From: DATKJS01 sp964551995
GTDB lineage: Bacteria > Acidobacteriota > Aminicenantia > Aminicenantales > Saccharicenantaceae
Reading direction: 5' to 3'
DNA: 64,000 nucleotides
NCBI GenBank assembly: GCA_964551995.1
Contig: CAZKFD010000008.1
Span: 23,860-87,859, forward strand
Positions 35,674-45,191 of the stretch are shown piece after piece. The stretch's first letter is position 1, and every line of letters starts with the position of its first letter. The notes under the pieces are model-generated. The model saw only the letters and a program-made list of their open reading frames with translations. It made no database searches and was not told the DNA's origin. Made by a program: the position numbers and the translations under genes.

Positions 35674-37095
35674 TTAGTCGGCCGCCTCCCGGACGACGGG
35701 CGAGGGCGACTCGCCGCCGAATTCCCCCTCCCAACGGGCGATGACCACGGTCGCGAAACTGTTGCCCAGGACGTTGAGGGAGGTCCGGGCCATGTCCATG
35801 AGCTCGTCGATCCCCAGGATGATGAAGACGGGCTCGGCCGGCAGGTTGAACTGGGCGACGGCCCCCAGGAGGATCACGAGCGAGGCGCGGGGCACCCCCG
35901 CCACCCCCTTGCTGGTCAGCATGAGGGTGAAGACCAGGAGCAGCTGGTGGCCGAAGCTCATGTGGATGCCCGCCGACTGCGCGACGAAAACCGCCGCCAG
36001 AGAGAGGTAGAGGCTCGAGCCGTCGAGGTTGAAGCTGTAGCCCGTCGGCATGACGAAGGCCACGATCTTGCGCGGGACGCCGATGGCTTCCATGGCTTCC
36101 ATGGCCCGGGGCAGCGCGGCCTCGCTGCTGGTCGTGGCGAAGGCCAGAGTGACCGGATCGGCGACGGCGAGGAGGAACTTCTTGATCGGGGCCTTGATGA
36201 GGACGGCCACGGGCAGAAGGACGACGAGGAGGAAGACGAGGATGGCCGCGTAGAAGGTCGCCAGGAGCTTGAACAGGTTGACCAGGACCCCCAGCCCCAT
36301 GTGCCCGACGGTGTAGGCGATGGCGCAGCCGACCCCCACCGGCGCGAACAGCATGACGATGTTGGTGAACTTGAACATGAGCTCTGCCAGGCTCTCCGTC
36401 AGCGTGAGGAGCGGCCGGCGCTTGGGCTCGGGAATCAGGGCCAGGGCGATGCCGAAGACGACGGCGAAGATGACGACCTGAAGGATCTGACCCTCGGCCA
36501 CGGCCTTGGCGATGTTCTCGGGGAAGATGTGGACGACCATGTCGTCGGCCGACTCGTGGCCGGCGGCGAGCTGCTCGGTCTGCGGCGCGGCCGGGAGGCG
36601 GATGCCTTTGCCAGCCTGTGAGATGTTGATGGCTGCCAGCCCGATGAACAGGGCCAGTGTGGTCACGATCTCGAAATAGAGCAGAGCCTTGATGCCCATG
36701 CGGCCGACCTGCTTGAGGTCGGAGTGCCCGGCGATGCCCACCACGAGTGTCGCGAAAAGCAGCGGGGCGATGATCGTCTTGATCATCCGCAGGAAGATCA
36801 GGCTGAAGATCCGCAGGTGAACGGCGACGGCCGGAACATCATGCCCGATCCCGGCGCCGACGACCATGCTGACGACGATCCACGTCGTCAGGGACCGGCG
36901 CTGGACGGCATGAGCGATGAGGAGGACCGTCGCGAGCCAGCGCAGGACGAAGATCACGTTCAGGGAAACGGCCGCGACGCCGAGGCTGCGGAGGGCGACG
37001 AGCAGGGCCAGGATCGAGATCGCGGCCAGGGCCGGGCCGGCGAAGGCGCTCTTCCGGGGCGCCGCGCGCCGGGGATTTCCGTCCTTGCCGTCCAT
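35674..37095 (-). CDS. Dicarboxylate/amino acid:cation symporter (DAACS, GltP/DctA family)
   Basis: 473 residues, inner membrane. Re-entrant loop 1 (TTSSEAALP), helix 7 (MPTGYSFNLDGSS), re-entrant loop 2 (KGVAGVPRAS) and helix 8 (DELMDMARTSLNVLGN) are intact. They carry the sodium- and substrate-binding residues of glutamate or C4-dicarboxylate carriers. The helix 8 arginine is typical of acidic substrates. The N-terminus carries two extra hydrophobic segments (about 20-65) before the conserved core. Single gene, divergent from the MinD-like gene. Substrate (glutamate, aspartate, succinate) not resolved. Confidence 0.92.
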   Translation of the reverse strand: MDGKDGNPRRAAPRKSAFAGPALAAISILALLVALRSLGVAAVSLNVIFVLRWLATVLLIAHAVQRRSLTTWIVVSMVVGAGIGHDVPAVAVHLRIFSLIFLRMIKTIIAPLLFATLVVGIAGHSDLKQVGRMGIKALLYFEIVTTLALFIGLAAINISQAGKGIRLPAAPQTEQLAAGHESADDMVVHIFPENIAKAVAEGQILQVVIFAVVFGIALALIPEPKRRPLLTLTESLAELMFKFTNIVMLFAPVGVGCAIAYTVGHMGLGVLVNLFKLLATFYAAILVFLLVVLLPVAVLIKAPIKKFLLAVADPVTLAFATTSSEAALPRAMEAMEAIGVPRKIVAFVMPTGYSFNLDGSSLYLSLAAVFVAQSAGIHMSFGHQLLLVFTLMLTSKGVAGVPRASLVILLGAVAQFNLPAEPVFIILGIDELMDMARTSLNVLGNSFATVVIARWEGEFGGESPSPVVREAAD

Positions 37096-37139
37096 CGCTC
37101 GAGGCCCGAATTCTAAAGAAATCCGCCTCCGAAGTCAAT

Positions 37140-37168
37140 TTGAAATCGGGGTGCGAGTGTGCTATGGT
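37140..37168 (+). promoter_or_regulatory. Promoter of the MinD-like/J-like pair
   Basis: TTGAAA (37140-37145), a 17-base spacer and TATGGT (37163-37168). The expected start is about ten bases before the ATG at 37187. Confidence 0.5.
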
Positions 37169-37186
37169 AAGGGTCGCGCGAAGCAC

Positions 37187-38128
37187 ATGGATTCGAGGAT
37201 CTGGGCTGTCGGAGGAGGAAAGGGCGGCACCGGCAAGAGCTTCGTGTCGTCGAGCCTCGCCCTCTATCTTGCGTCCCTCGAGCGCGACGTTCTGCTCGTC
37301 GACGCCGACCTCGGAGGCCCGAACCTTCACACGCTGCTCGGCATGCCGAACGGCCACCCGGACGTCGGGGATTTCCTGACCGGTCGGGTCGCCCTCCTGG
37401 ACGGCGCGGCCGTGGAAACGCCGTTCCGCGGGCTGAGGATCATCCGGGGGACGGCGAATGTCCTGTTCATCGCAAACCTGAACCATTATCGAAAGCTCAA
37501 GCTCTTGCGCCAGATCCGGCGCCTGCCGGCCCAGGACATCATTCTGGACCTCGGCACGGGGAGCGCGTTCAACACGCTGGATTTCTTCCTCAGCGCGAAC
37601 TCCGGGATCCTCGTCGCCACGCCCGAGCCGACGGCGATCGAAAACTCCTACCTGTTCCTGAAGTCGTGCATCATGAGGGTCCTCAAGCTCTACATGGACC
37701 ACTTCCGGATCCCGGACCTCCACAGGAAGATGCTCGAGCAGATCGAGAAGAACTCCCAGTCGCTCTACGGCTTTTTCAAGTCCCTCGCCGAGTCCGACAG
37801 GTCCTACGGCACGATCCTCTACCGGGCCCTCCGGAACTTCAGACCCTGCCTGGTGATGAACAAGGTCCGGGACGAGCGGGAGGCTGAACTCGGAAAGGCC
37901 GTGGCCGACGTCGCCCGCAAGTACCTCCTCATCGACCTCCACTATCTCGGGGCGGTCCCCTACGACGAACGGATTCACGCCTCCCTGAAGGCCATGCAAC
38001 CCTTCCTCCCCGCTCACCGGGACTCCCCCGTCGCCAAGTCCGTCCGCGACATCGCCGAGGAACTGGCCTATTCGGTCGAGTTTTCGCACCGCACCCCCCC
38101 CGAAGTGCGCTTCCCGGGGGCCCGATGA
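37187..38128 (+). CDS. MinD/ParA-family P-loop ATPase (FlhG-like)
   Basis: 313 residues. The deviant Walker A GGGKGGTGKS (9-18) with the signature lysine K12, then VLLVDADLGGPN (switch I) and ILDLGTGSAFNTLDFFLSA (switch II) are clear. An insertion after residue 160 is longer than in MinD (FLKSCIMRVLKLYMDHFRI), as in FlhG/YlxH-like positioning ATPases. No C-terminal amphipathic membrane helix is evident. Its stop overlaps the next gene by four bases, so this ATPase and the J-like protein act together. No flagellar genes are nearby, so the cargo is unknown. Confidence 0.85.
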   Translation: MDSRIWAVGGGKGGTGKSFVSSSLALYLASLERDVLLVDADLGGPNLHTLLGMPNGHPDVGDFLTGRVALLDGAAVETPFRGLRIIRGTANVLFIANLNHYRKLKLLRQIRRLPAQDIILDLGTGSAFNTLDFFLSANSGILVATPEPTAIENSYLFLKSCIMRVLKLYMDHFRIPDLHRKMLEQIEKNSQSLYGFFKSLAESDRSYGTILYRALRNFRPCLVMNKVRDEREAELGKAVADVARKYLLIDLHYLGAVPYDERIHASLKAMQPFLPAHRDSPVAKSVRDIAEELAYSVEFSHRTPPEVRFPGAR

Positions 38129-38505
38129 TCAAGAGGATCGACGACTGGAACTACTACGAGCTCCTGAACGTCGAGAGGACCGCCTCCAAGGAGGAGATTT
38201 GGGAGGCCTACCAGGCCGCGCTCGAAACCTACCGGCCCGGCTCGCTCGCCTCCTACAGCCTCGTGACCGAGGAGGAGCGGAGCCTGATCATGGAACGGAT
38301 CGAGGAGGCCTACCGGACGCTCCGGGAGCCGGAGAAAAAGCGCGACTACGACATGGCCCTCCTCAGGCGCTCGTTCTATTACTCGCCCAAGGCGTCATTC
38401 AGAAAATCCCTGGGCAAGGTCGAGATCGAGGAGATCGCCCCCAAGCGGAGCTTCTGGAGGAGGATCCGCGGCTTCTTCTCGCGGCGGCGCCCGGGCAACG
38501 CCTGA
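38125..38505 (+). CDS. Degenerate J-domain protein paired with the MinD-like ATPase
   Basis: 126 residues. Residues 7-75 follow the DnaJ pattern: WNYYELLNVERTASKEEIWE, then helix II, and EEAYRTLREPEKKRDYD at the end of helix III and IV. The loop that should read HPD reads YRPGS, so stimulation of an Hsp70 is unlikely. The C-terminus is strongly basic (SFWRRIRGFFSRRRPG), suggesting membrane or nucleic acid contact. ATGA overlap with the ATPase gene implies a stoichiometric partner, perhaps an adapter. Function is unassigned. Confidence 0.78.
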   Translation: MIKRIDDWNYYELLNVERTASKEEIWEAYQAALETYRPGSLASYSLVTEEERSLIMERIEEAYRTLREPEKKRDYDMALLRRSFYYSPKASFRKSLGKVEIEEIAPKRSFWRRIRGFFSRRRPGNA

Positions 38506-38512
38506 GCGTGCC

Positions 38513-38887
38513 TCAATACTCCTTCACGATATCGTCGGCCGTGCCGAAAACCCCGTCGGGACCCGAGGAGCTGAGGCGGAAAGAGGAGTCCGAGAGGCGT
38601 TCGTACCTGATGCGTCGCCCCCAGGCGTCGAGAAGCCCGTTCCCCAGAGGACGCGACCTCTCCAATTGAGCGAGGTCCTCCGGCAGGCCCTGGCCGTCCG
38701 CGGCATACTCGAGGATCACCCGGGCCAGGGCGTCCAGGCTGGCTCCCGTTACCGTGACTTTCATCTTGGCGTATTGGTCGACCTCCGTCTGGAGGGCGCC
38801 CTTGCCGCTCGGGCCCTTGCCGAAATAGAGGAAATAGACGACGACGAGCCCGAGGAGCAGGACGATCAGCAGTCCCCTGGTTTTCAT
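38513..38887 (-). CDS. Membrane-anchored GspG C-terminal-like protein
   Basis: 124 residues. One N-terminal membrane anchor (GLLIVLLLGLVVVYFLYFG) without the prepilin G-FTxxE cleavage motif. The C-terminus has DAWGRRIRYE and SSGPDGVFGTADDI, the calcium-binding region of type II secretion pseudopilin GspG. So the soluble pseudopilin domain is carried by an ordinary anchor. Start ATG 38887 follows GGGGAGG by five bases. No other secretion genes lie nearby. Role unknown; it could be a periplasmic scaffold. Confidence 0.75.
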   Translation of the reverse strand: MKTRGLLIVLLLGLVVVYFLYFGKGPSGKGALQTEVDQYAKMKVTVTGASLDALARVILEYAADGQGLPEDLAQLERSRPLGNGLLDAWGRRIRYERLSDSSFRLSSSGPDGVFGTADDIVKEY

Positions 38888-38927
38888 GTGTGCCTCCCCG
38901 CCGCGGCCGTGAGGGCGGCGGCGCCGC

Positions 38928-39875
38928 TCATCCGGCTGGCCCCTCCCCCGGCCGGAAATCCGAAAGACGCCAGGCATAGGCGGCGATGCAGAACGCGATT
39001 CTCCGGGCCACGGCGTCCGGCACGCCGTCCGCGTGCCGGGACTGGAGGCGCATATCACACGTTTCGTTGACATAATCGACGACAAGGAAGCGCCCCCGGA
39101 CATCCCGCACGATCTCCGTGGAGAAGAACCGAAGTCCGCTGATGCCGGCGATCGTCCGGACGATGGCCGGGATCGGCTCCAGTGCATAGGCCGCAATTTG
39201 CGCGTCCCCGAGCTCGGCATAGAGGTGGCTGCGGTCGTCCCACCAGGCGCAACAGACCTCGTCAAGGATGAAGAACCCGCGGAACCAGAACCTTTTCCCG
39301 TCCCTCTCCTCCGGGATGACCTTTTCCTGGAGGAGGTATTTGTCCGACGGGAAGGCCAGCCGGGCGGCGAGGGCGTCGCCGACGCCCAAGGCGTTTTCGA
39401 CGACGCCCAGGGAGCCGCCGGTCGTGTTGGCCGGCTTGATGATGAACGGCGAGCCCAGCGGCGCCAGGTCCTCCGGGCTCAGGCCGGGATTCTTCTCGCT
39501 CTCGTACGACGGGAGGATCACCGTGTGCGGCGTATGGAGACCGTGGGCGATGAACTCCAGGTGCATGGTCGCCTTGTCCGAGGCCCAGCGGAGCCTCTCG
39601 ACGGGATCGATGACCTCCCGGCCCCTGGCGACGGCGATCGCCTGGAGCTCCAGGAACTCAGAAGAGGAGCCCGCCGTCCGGTCGAACAGGACGCGGAAAT
39701 CGAGGCGGCCGGACCGGAATTCCTCGAGACGTTCCGCCGCGTCGGCCGGAGAGATCGCCAGCGTCCGGAGCCCGAGGCCGCGCGAGGCCGCCTCGATGAG
39801 GCGAACGAAATCCCAGTCGTATTCCCAGTCGAGGGAAATGGCCAAGTCGTAGGACGCGATCTCTCCCATGATCAT
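38928..39875 (-). CDS. ATP-grasp-domain protein
   Basis: 315 residues. A pre-ATP-grasp N-terminal domain is followed by the ATP-grasp fold: the phosphate-loop region reads IIKPANTTGGSLGVV and the metal-binding end reads FLVVDYVNETCDMR, with Glu and Asn positions conserved. Such enzymes form amide or ester bonds through acyl-phosphates, but no substrate or partner gene can be named. The cluster of Cys (CCAWWDD, CDMR) is unremarkable. Two starts are possible, ATG 39875 or 39869. It lies downstream of nothing obvious and 40 bases from the GspG-like gene. Confidence 0.75.
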   Translation of the reverse strand: MIMGEIASYDLAISLDWEYDWDFVRLIEAASRGLGLRTLAISPADAAERLEEFRSGRLDFRVLFDRTAGSSSEFLELQAIAVARGREVIDPVERLRWASDKATMHLEFIAHGLHTPHTVILPSYESEKNPGLSPEDLAPLGSPFIIKPANTTGGSLGVVENALGVGDALAARLAFPSDKYLLQEKVIPEERDGKRFWFRGFFILDEVCCAWWDDRSHLYAELGDAQIAAYALEPIPAIVRTIAGISGLRFFSTEIVRDVRGRFLVVDYVNETCDMRLQSRHADGVPDAVARRIAFCIAAYAWRLSDFRPGEGPAG

Positions 39876-40007
39876 CCCCGCGGACCAGCCGGCCCTCCCG
39901 CAGCGGCGACGGCCGGCCGCGGTCCACGGCGATTGTGATATATTCCGGCCGGCCTGTCAAACGCCCGGCCCGGGGGGGAGCGTCCTGAGGATCGCGCGGC
40001 CGGCGGT

Positions 40008-40036
40008 TTGACCGGCTGTCCGCCGTATGGTATAAG
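40008..40036 (+). promoter_or_regulatory. Promoter of the APC permease
   Basis: TTGACC (40008-40013), a 17-base spacer and TATAAG (40031-40036), 28 bases before the ATG at 40065. Confidence 0.6.
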
Positions 40037-40064
40037 CCTCAGGAGACCCGAGAGAGGAGCGCGC

Positions 40065-41480
40065 ATGACCAGCCGGCTTTTTCGGACCAAGCCCATGGCC
40101 CAGATCATGGCCGAAACCCAGGTCGAGGGCCACAAGCTACGGCGCGCGCTGACGGCCTGGGACTTGACGGCGATCGGCATCGGCTGCATCATCGGCGTCG
40201 GCATCTTCGTTCTCCCCGGCGTGCAGGCGGCCAAGAACGCCGGCCCGGGCATCATCCTCTCGTTCGCCATCGCCTCCCTCGCCTGCGCCTGCAGCGCGCT
40301 CTGCTACGCGGAACTGGCCGCGATGATCCCCGTTTCCGGAAGCGCCTACACGTACGGCTACGCGACCCTGGGGGAGATCTTCGGCTGGATCATCGGCTGG
40401 GACCTGATCCTCGAATACATGGTCGCGGCCGTCCTGGTCGCTACGGGCTGGTCCGCCTATTTCGTGAACCTCCTCCGCAACGGCCTGGGCATCCGCGTGC
40501 CCCAGGCCCTGTCGGCCTCTCCGTTCGACAAGCAGCCGGGCCTCTTCAACCTCCCCGCCGTGGCCATCGTGCTGCTCATCAGCTGGCTGCTCGTGCGGGG
40601 CATCAAAGAGAGCTCCCGTGTCAACCTCACGATCGTCATCGTCAAGGTGTCGATCATCCTCTTCTTCATCGTAGCCACCGTCGGGCACGTGGACCCGGCC
40701 AAGTGGCGGCCGTTCCTGCCTTTCGGGTTCAAGGGGGTCATGACCGCCGCGGCCATCGTCTTCCTGGCCTACGTCGGCTTCGACGCCATCTCGACGACGG
40801 CCGAGGAGGCGCGGAATCCCCAGCGGGACCTGCCCGTCGGCATCATAGCGTCGCTCGCCGTGGCCACGGTCCTGTACATGATCGTGGCCGCCATCATGAC
40901 CGGCACGGTGCCCTACAAGGACCTGGGCGTTGCCGACCCCATCGCCCTGGTCCTCAACACGCTGCACATGCCGTGGGCCTCGGCCCTGATCAGCGTCGGC
41001 GCGATCGCCGGCATCACCAGCGTCCTGCTCGTCCTGATCATGGGACAGCCGCGCATCTTGTTCGCCATGTCACGCGACGGCTTGCTCCCGCCGTTCCTGT
41101 CGAACGTCCACCGCGTCCATAAGACGCCCCACATCTCGACCTGGATGACCGGGGGCATCGTCGCCGTGGCCGCGGCGCTGACGCCGATCGACGTCTCCTC
41201 CGAGCTCTGCTCGATCGGGACCCTCTTCGCCTACATCATCGTGGCCGCGGGGGTCATCGTCCTGCGCTATTCCAAGCCCGGCCTCCGCAGGCCCTTCCGC
41301 ACGCCGCTGAGCCCCGTCCTGCCGGCCGTCGGCATCTCCCTCTGCGGCTATCTCATGGCCAGCCTCCCGCCCGTCACCTGGGCCCGCTTCTTGGTCTGGC
41401 TGGCGATCGGCCTGGCGATCTATTTCGGCTACAGCCTGAGAAGCAGCGCCCTCCACAAGTCCCCGGCGGCGAACGGGTGA
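40065..41480 (+). CDS. APC-superfamily amino acid permease
   Basis: 471 residues with about 12 membrane helices. LTAWDLTAIGIGCIIGVGIF is the unwound first helix that binds substrate, and GFDAISTTAEEARNPQRDLP is the helix 6/loop signature of cationic amino acid transporters (YfnA/CAT type). The start ATG at 40065 follows GAGAGGAG and the promoter at 40008. Likely imports amino acids by proton coupling; specificity unknown. The next small gene begins 74 bases later. Confidence 0.92.
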   Translation: MTSRLFRTKPMAQIMAETQVEGHKLRRALTAWDLTAIGIGCIIGVGIFVLPGVQAAKNAGPGIILSFAIASLACACSALCYAELAAMIPVSGSAYTYGYATLGEIFGWIIGWDLILEYMVAAVLVATGWSAYFVNLLRNGLGIRVPQALSASPFDKQPGLFNLPAVAIVLLISWLLVRGIKESSRVNLTIVIVKVSIILFFIVATVGHVDPAKWRPFLPFGFKGVMTAAAIVFLAYVGFDAISTTAEEARNPQRDLPVGIIASLAVATVLYMIVAAIMTGTVPYKDLGVADPIALVLNTLHMPWASALISVGAIAGITSVLLVLIMGQPRILFAMSRDGLLPPFLSNVHRVHKTPHISTWMTGGIVAVAAALTPIDVSSELCSIGTLFAYIIVAAGVIVLRYSKPGLRRPFRTPLSPVLPAVGISLCGYLMASLPPVTWARFLVWLAIGLAIYFGYSLRSSALHKSPAANG

Positions 41481-41554
41481 GCGGGAGGACGGGACCCCGC
41501 GCCTGGTTCTCCCGACCCAACCGGTGCTACAATGATGCCGGACGGAGCGGATCC

Positions 41555-41902
41555 TTGAAGCCGGACAAGCTCGACCGGGCGATCGTTGTCGGATTCACCC
41601 TCATCCTCTGGGCCTGTGCGGCGTGGCTTCTCTACCCCCTTGTCACCCTCGACCGCATCGACATGTCGAACGCCAAGGCATATCTTTTCCGCTCGGTCCT
41701 GGGGCTGACGATTCTGATCATCTTCTTTGGCAAGAGTCTGTTCGACCTCATCTACCCTTGGCTCGTCGGGAGGCGGCTTCCGGTGCTGAATTCCGTCCTC
41801 CTCGGCCTCTATCTCTTCGCGCTCTCCCTCGGGATCATCTTCCTCGTCGTCCGGCTGGCCGCGCAGCTCATGAAGAACCGGCAGGCCGGGGTAATTTTCT
41901 AG
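41555..41902 (+). CDS. Small three-helix membrane protein
   Basis: 115 residues from a TTG start about five bases after GGAGCGG. Three membrane segments are visible (about 9-26, 42-62 and 76-97), linked by short polar loops. No family recognised. A TACAAT at 41528-41533 could be its -10. A longer in-frame reading from a GTG at 41477 would overlap the permease stop, but has no coding character before 41555. Confidence 0.5.
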   Translation: MKPDKLDRAIVVGFTLILWACAAWLLYPLVTLDRIDMSNAKAYLFRSVLGLTILIIFFGKSLFDLIYPWLVGRRLPVLNSVLLGLYLFALSLGIIFLVVRLAAQLMKNRQAGVIF

Positions 41903-41956
41903 CGCCTCCCCCGCCGGGGGGTGAGACCCTCACCGCCCGAATCACCCCCGGAGGCG
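41903..41956 (+). other. Multi-stem inverted-repeat region before pilZ
   Basis: Immediately after the small membrane protein stop, CGCCTCC (41903-41909) pairs with GGAGGCG (41950-41956). Inside is GGTGAG/CTCACC (41920-41925 with 41929-41934). The transcript could form a branched fold. There is no T-run, so a classic terminator is unlikely; it may stabilise or regulate the pilZ leader. It lacks the GEMM (c-di-GMP-I) core. Confidence 0.4.
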
Positions 41957-42022
41957 ATTGACGGCGACCAGGGGTGACCGAAAATAGCCTCGGCACCCAG
42001 ATATTTTTTAAAGGAGCTTGCC

Positions 42023-42385
42023 ATGGCGGACAAGCGCAAGGAAGGCCGGATCGTCGAAAGGAACAAGGTTTCGATCAAACCGTGCCACCCTGGCAGAAAG
42101 GGCCCGGTTGTCAACGCCTATACCCACGATATCTCGATCGGCGGCGCGAGGATTTTCACAAAGGAAATTTTCGACGTCGGCTCGCTCATCAGGATCCAGA
42201 TCGAACTGGCCCGGACGCACGAATGCCTTCAACTCGACGGCGAGGTCAAGTGGATGAGCGTCAATAGGAAGGAGGATCTGTTCGAGCTCGGCGTCGAGTT
42301 CCGCCACCGGATCTCGAATAACGTCCTCTGCCTGATCCGGCACATCTATCAGAACGGCGCCAGAATCCCGTCCACGGTCGCCTGA
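42023..42385 (+). CDS. Single-domain PilZ c-di-GMP receptor
   Basis: 120 residues, just one PilZ domain. The RxxxR motif (RIVER, R9 and R13) and DxSxxG (D36, S38 and G41 in HDISIGG) are both intact, so c-di-GMP binding is expected. The rest is the six-strand barrel (LQLDGEVKWMSVNRK, FELGVEFRHRIS). Single-domain PilZ proteins act as adapters on motility, adhesion or secretion machines. AAAGGAG lies about seven bases before the ATG. The diguanylate cyclase at 343-2808 could supply the ligand. Confidence 0.9.
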   Translation: MADKRKEGRIVERNKVSIKPCHPGRKGPVVNAYTHDISIGGARIFTKEIFDVGSLIRIQIELARTHECLQLDGEVKWMSVNRKEDLFELGVEFRHRISNNVLCLIRHIYQNGARIPSTVA

Positions 42386-42542
42386 GAGACGCTCGGGCGC
42401 CAAGACGAGGCGGCGCGACGGCCCGCGCTATCAGCCTCTCCCCTAAACCCCCCATTCCTTCTCCCGCTCCGCCCGGACGGGCTTCGCATGGCCGGTCAGT
42501 AGCCGGGACACCGTCGTTCGGCAAGGCCGCGGCGGCCCCCGA
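42386..42542. other. GC-rich intergenic region with no gene seen
   Basis: Between pilZ and the dienelactone hydrolase promoter. No coding frame with a ribosome site was found; C-rich on the plus strand. Confidence 0.4.
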
Positions 42543-42571
42543 TTGCCGTGGTGGGGTCTCTAGCTTATAAT
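42543..42571 (+). promoter_or_regulatory. Strong sigma-70-type promoter
   Basis: TTGCCG (42543-42548), a 17-base spacer and perfect TATAAT (42566-42571), about 50 bases before the GTG at 42622. Confidence 0.7.
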
Positions 42572-42621
42572 GGGAGCGGCCGATCCGAAAACCGGAATCC
42601 AGAACACCAGGAGGGCTCAAC

Positions 42622-43479
<858 letters not shown>

Positions 43480-43480
43480 G

Positions 43481-44620
43481 CTAACGCCCCTGCCGGCGCC
43501 ACTCGGCGGCCACGGCGTCGACAAAGGGCCGGCAATGGTTGAAGAAACGCCGGTAGCCCGCACAGAGGTGATTGAGGCCCGGCTCGCCGTCCGGCGTCCG
43601 GACGAAGCGGTTCTTCGGGCATTCGCCGTGGCACATTTCCAGGACCTCGCAGCCTCGGCAGTACGCCGGGAGCGTCTCTCGCTTGGCGAGCCCGAAGGCC
43701 TTCTGTTCGGGGCTCCCGAGGAGATCGACGAGCGTTGTCTCCCGGATATTGCCGACCCGGTGGGCGGCGTCGACGAAATGGTCGCAGGCATAGAAGTCCC
43801 CGTTGCGCTCGACGACCGGGATGTCGCCGCACACCGGGCGGAAGATGCATAAGGAGTGTTCCTGGCCGAAGGCCGTCCGCACCGCCTCCTCGATGATCTG
43901 GACCTTGATCCGGCCGATGTCCCCGGCCACCCACTCGTCGAACACGGCACACAGGAAGTCGCCCCACGCCTGGGCCGTCACGCTCTCCGGAGTGACTCCG
44001 GCCACGGTCTCCGACGCCCTTTCGACGAGCGGAATGAACGTCACGTACCCCGCGCCGATCTCCCTGAAGAACCGGTAGACCTCGAGCGGGCGCGAGACGT
44101 TCGCGTCGCTGACGACGCACAGGATGTCGGTCGGAACGCCGTGCCGGCGGAGGATCTCGTAGCCACGCAGGGACTCATCGAAGGTGGGCTTCCCATCCGG
44201 CGTGACGCGGTGACGGTCGTGGACGTCCCGCGGCCCGTCGAGGCTCAAACCCACGGCGAACTCTTCTGCCGCGAGAAACCTCCCCCAGTCCTCGTCAATG
44301 AGCACGCCGTTGGTTTGAAGGCCGTTCGCGACCGGGCGGCAGCGCGGATTGTGCTTTCTCTGGAAGGCCACGGCGCGGCGGAAGAAGTCGATTCCCGCGA
44401 CGGTCGGTTCCCCTCCGTGCCAGGAGAAACGGACGATGTCGTCCGGGCAGGCGGCGATGTGCTGGGCGATGGTGCGCTCGAGGAGATCGTCGGGCATGAC
44501 CGCGGCCGCGCCGGGCCGAGGGAGGTCTTTCGAGACGTAGTAGCAGTAGCCGCACCTCAGGTTGCAGAGCGGGCCCGCTGGCTTGACGAAAACCTGGAAT
44601 CCCCGGGACGCCCGGCGCAT
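43481..44620 (-). CDS. Radical SAM/SPASM enzyme, anaerobic sulfatase-maturase-like
   Basis: 379 residues. The radical SAM cluster is CNLRCGYC (C19, C23 and C26), then SWHGGEPT and GLSLDGPRDVHDRHR match the anSME/SPASM group. The C-terminal region carries many cysteines (CRGCEVLEMCHGEC) for two auxiliary Fe-S clusters. anSME converts an active-site Cys or Ser of sulfatases to formylglycine; no sulfatase is in the window, and the same architecture occurs in peptide maturases. The first ATG giving the core is 44620; no ribosome site is evident. It follows a broken aminotransferase (18 bases) and converges with the hydrolase gene (one base). Confidence 0.85.
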   Translation of the reverse strand: MRRASRGFQVFVKPAGPLCNLRCGYCYYVSKDLPRPGAAAVMPDDLLERTIAQHIAACPDDIVRFSWHGGEPTVAGIDFFRRAVAFQRKHNPRCRPVANGLQTNGVLIDEDWGRFLAAEEFAVGLSLDGPRDVHDRHRVTPDGKPTFDESLRGYEILRRHGVPTDILCVVSDANVSRPLEVYRFFREIGAGYVTFIPLVERASETVAGVTPESVTAQAWGDFLCAVFDEWVAGDIGRIKVQIIEEAVRTAFGQEHSLCIFRPVCGDIPVVERNGDFYACDHFVDAAHRVGNIRETTLVDLLGSPEQKAFGLAKRETLPAYCRGCEVLEMCHGECPKNRFVRTPDGEPGLNHLCAGYRRFFNHCRPFVDAVAAEWRRQGR

Positions 44621-44637
44621 CGTCGAGGGAACGGAAT

Positions 44638-45191
44638 TTAGACGGGGGTCCCTTTCCAGAGGATATTCTCCATGACGTCGCCGAAGATGTCGCCCTCCCT
44701 GACCGTGAGCGACACGTTCACCACGCACCGGATGCCCTCGACCAGGCCGTCCGGGTGCTTGAGCGGCGTGACGATGATCCCCCATTTGTCGAGGAGGTGA
44801 TCGGCGAGTTTGCCCATGTCCAGGACCTCGACGCCGACGGTGGCGATGGCGCAGGACTCAGCGGGGTCGAGGCTTGAGTAAAAGCGTACCGTCGGCCGCC
44901 CGCGAAGCCTGTTAGCCAGCGCTCCTTGAGATAGCGGAGGCGGGCCGACTTCCGCTCAATGCCGTCGCCCGGCGGCGCCATCAGCCATTTGTGCAGGCTG
45001 GCCGTGTAATAATCGCAGCCGAGGTGGAAGGCCAGGCGCCGACGGCAGCTCTCGATCTCCTTGTTCAGGACGGCCATCGACTGCCAGGCCGCGCTGCTCG
45101 TGAAATCACAGTGCCTCTGGACAAATTCCTGGACGATGCTGAGGCCGTTCTGGACTGTGCCGTTGTTCAGGTTATGATGGAAGCTTCCCAT
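44638..45191 (-). pseudogene. Class V aminotransferase (isopenicillin N epimerase-like), decayed
   Basis: A strong AAGGAGG site precedes ATG 45191. The N-terminal part (SSAAWQSMAVLNKEIESCRR) jumps, after the GCD turn, straight to YYTASLHKWLMAPPGDG, the PLP-lysine region; about 150 residues that normally lie between are missing. Near 44880-44890 the frame then shifts. The shifted frame reads SLDPAESCAIATVGVEVLDM and DHLLDKWGIIVTPLKHP, the family's C-terminus, to a TAA at 44638. An internal deletion and a frameshift both show a gene in decay. The radical SAM gene downstream may once have shared its transcript. Confidence 0.8.

Noticed and set aside
41903..42022. c-di-GMP riboswitch upstream of pilZ
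   Set aside because: The GEMM core sequences are absent; only simple inverted repeats are present.
43481..44620. Sulfatase maturation as the definite role of this radical SAM protein
   Set aside because: No sulfatase gene is present in the window and the same architecture serves peptide maturation, so only the family is claimed.
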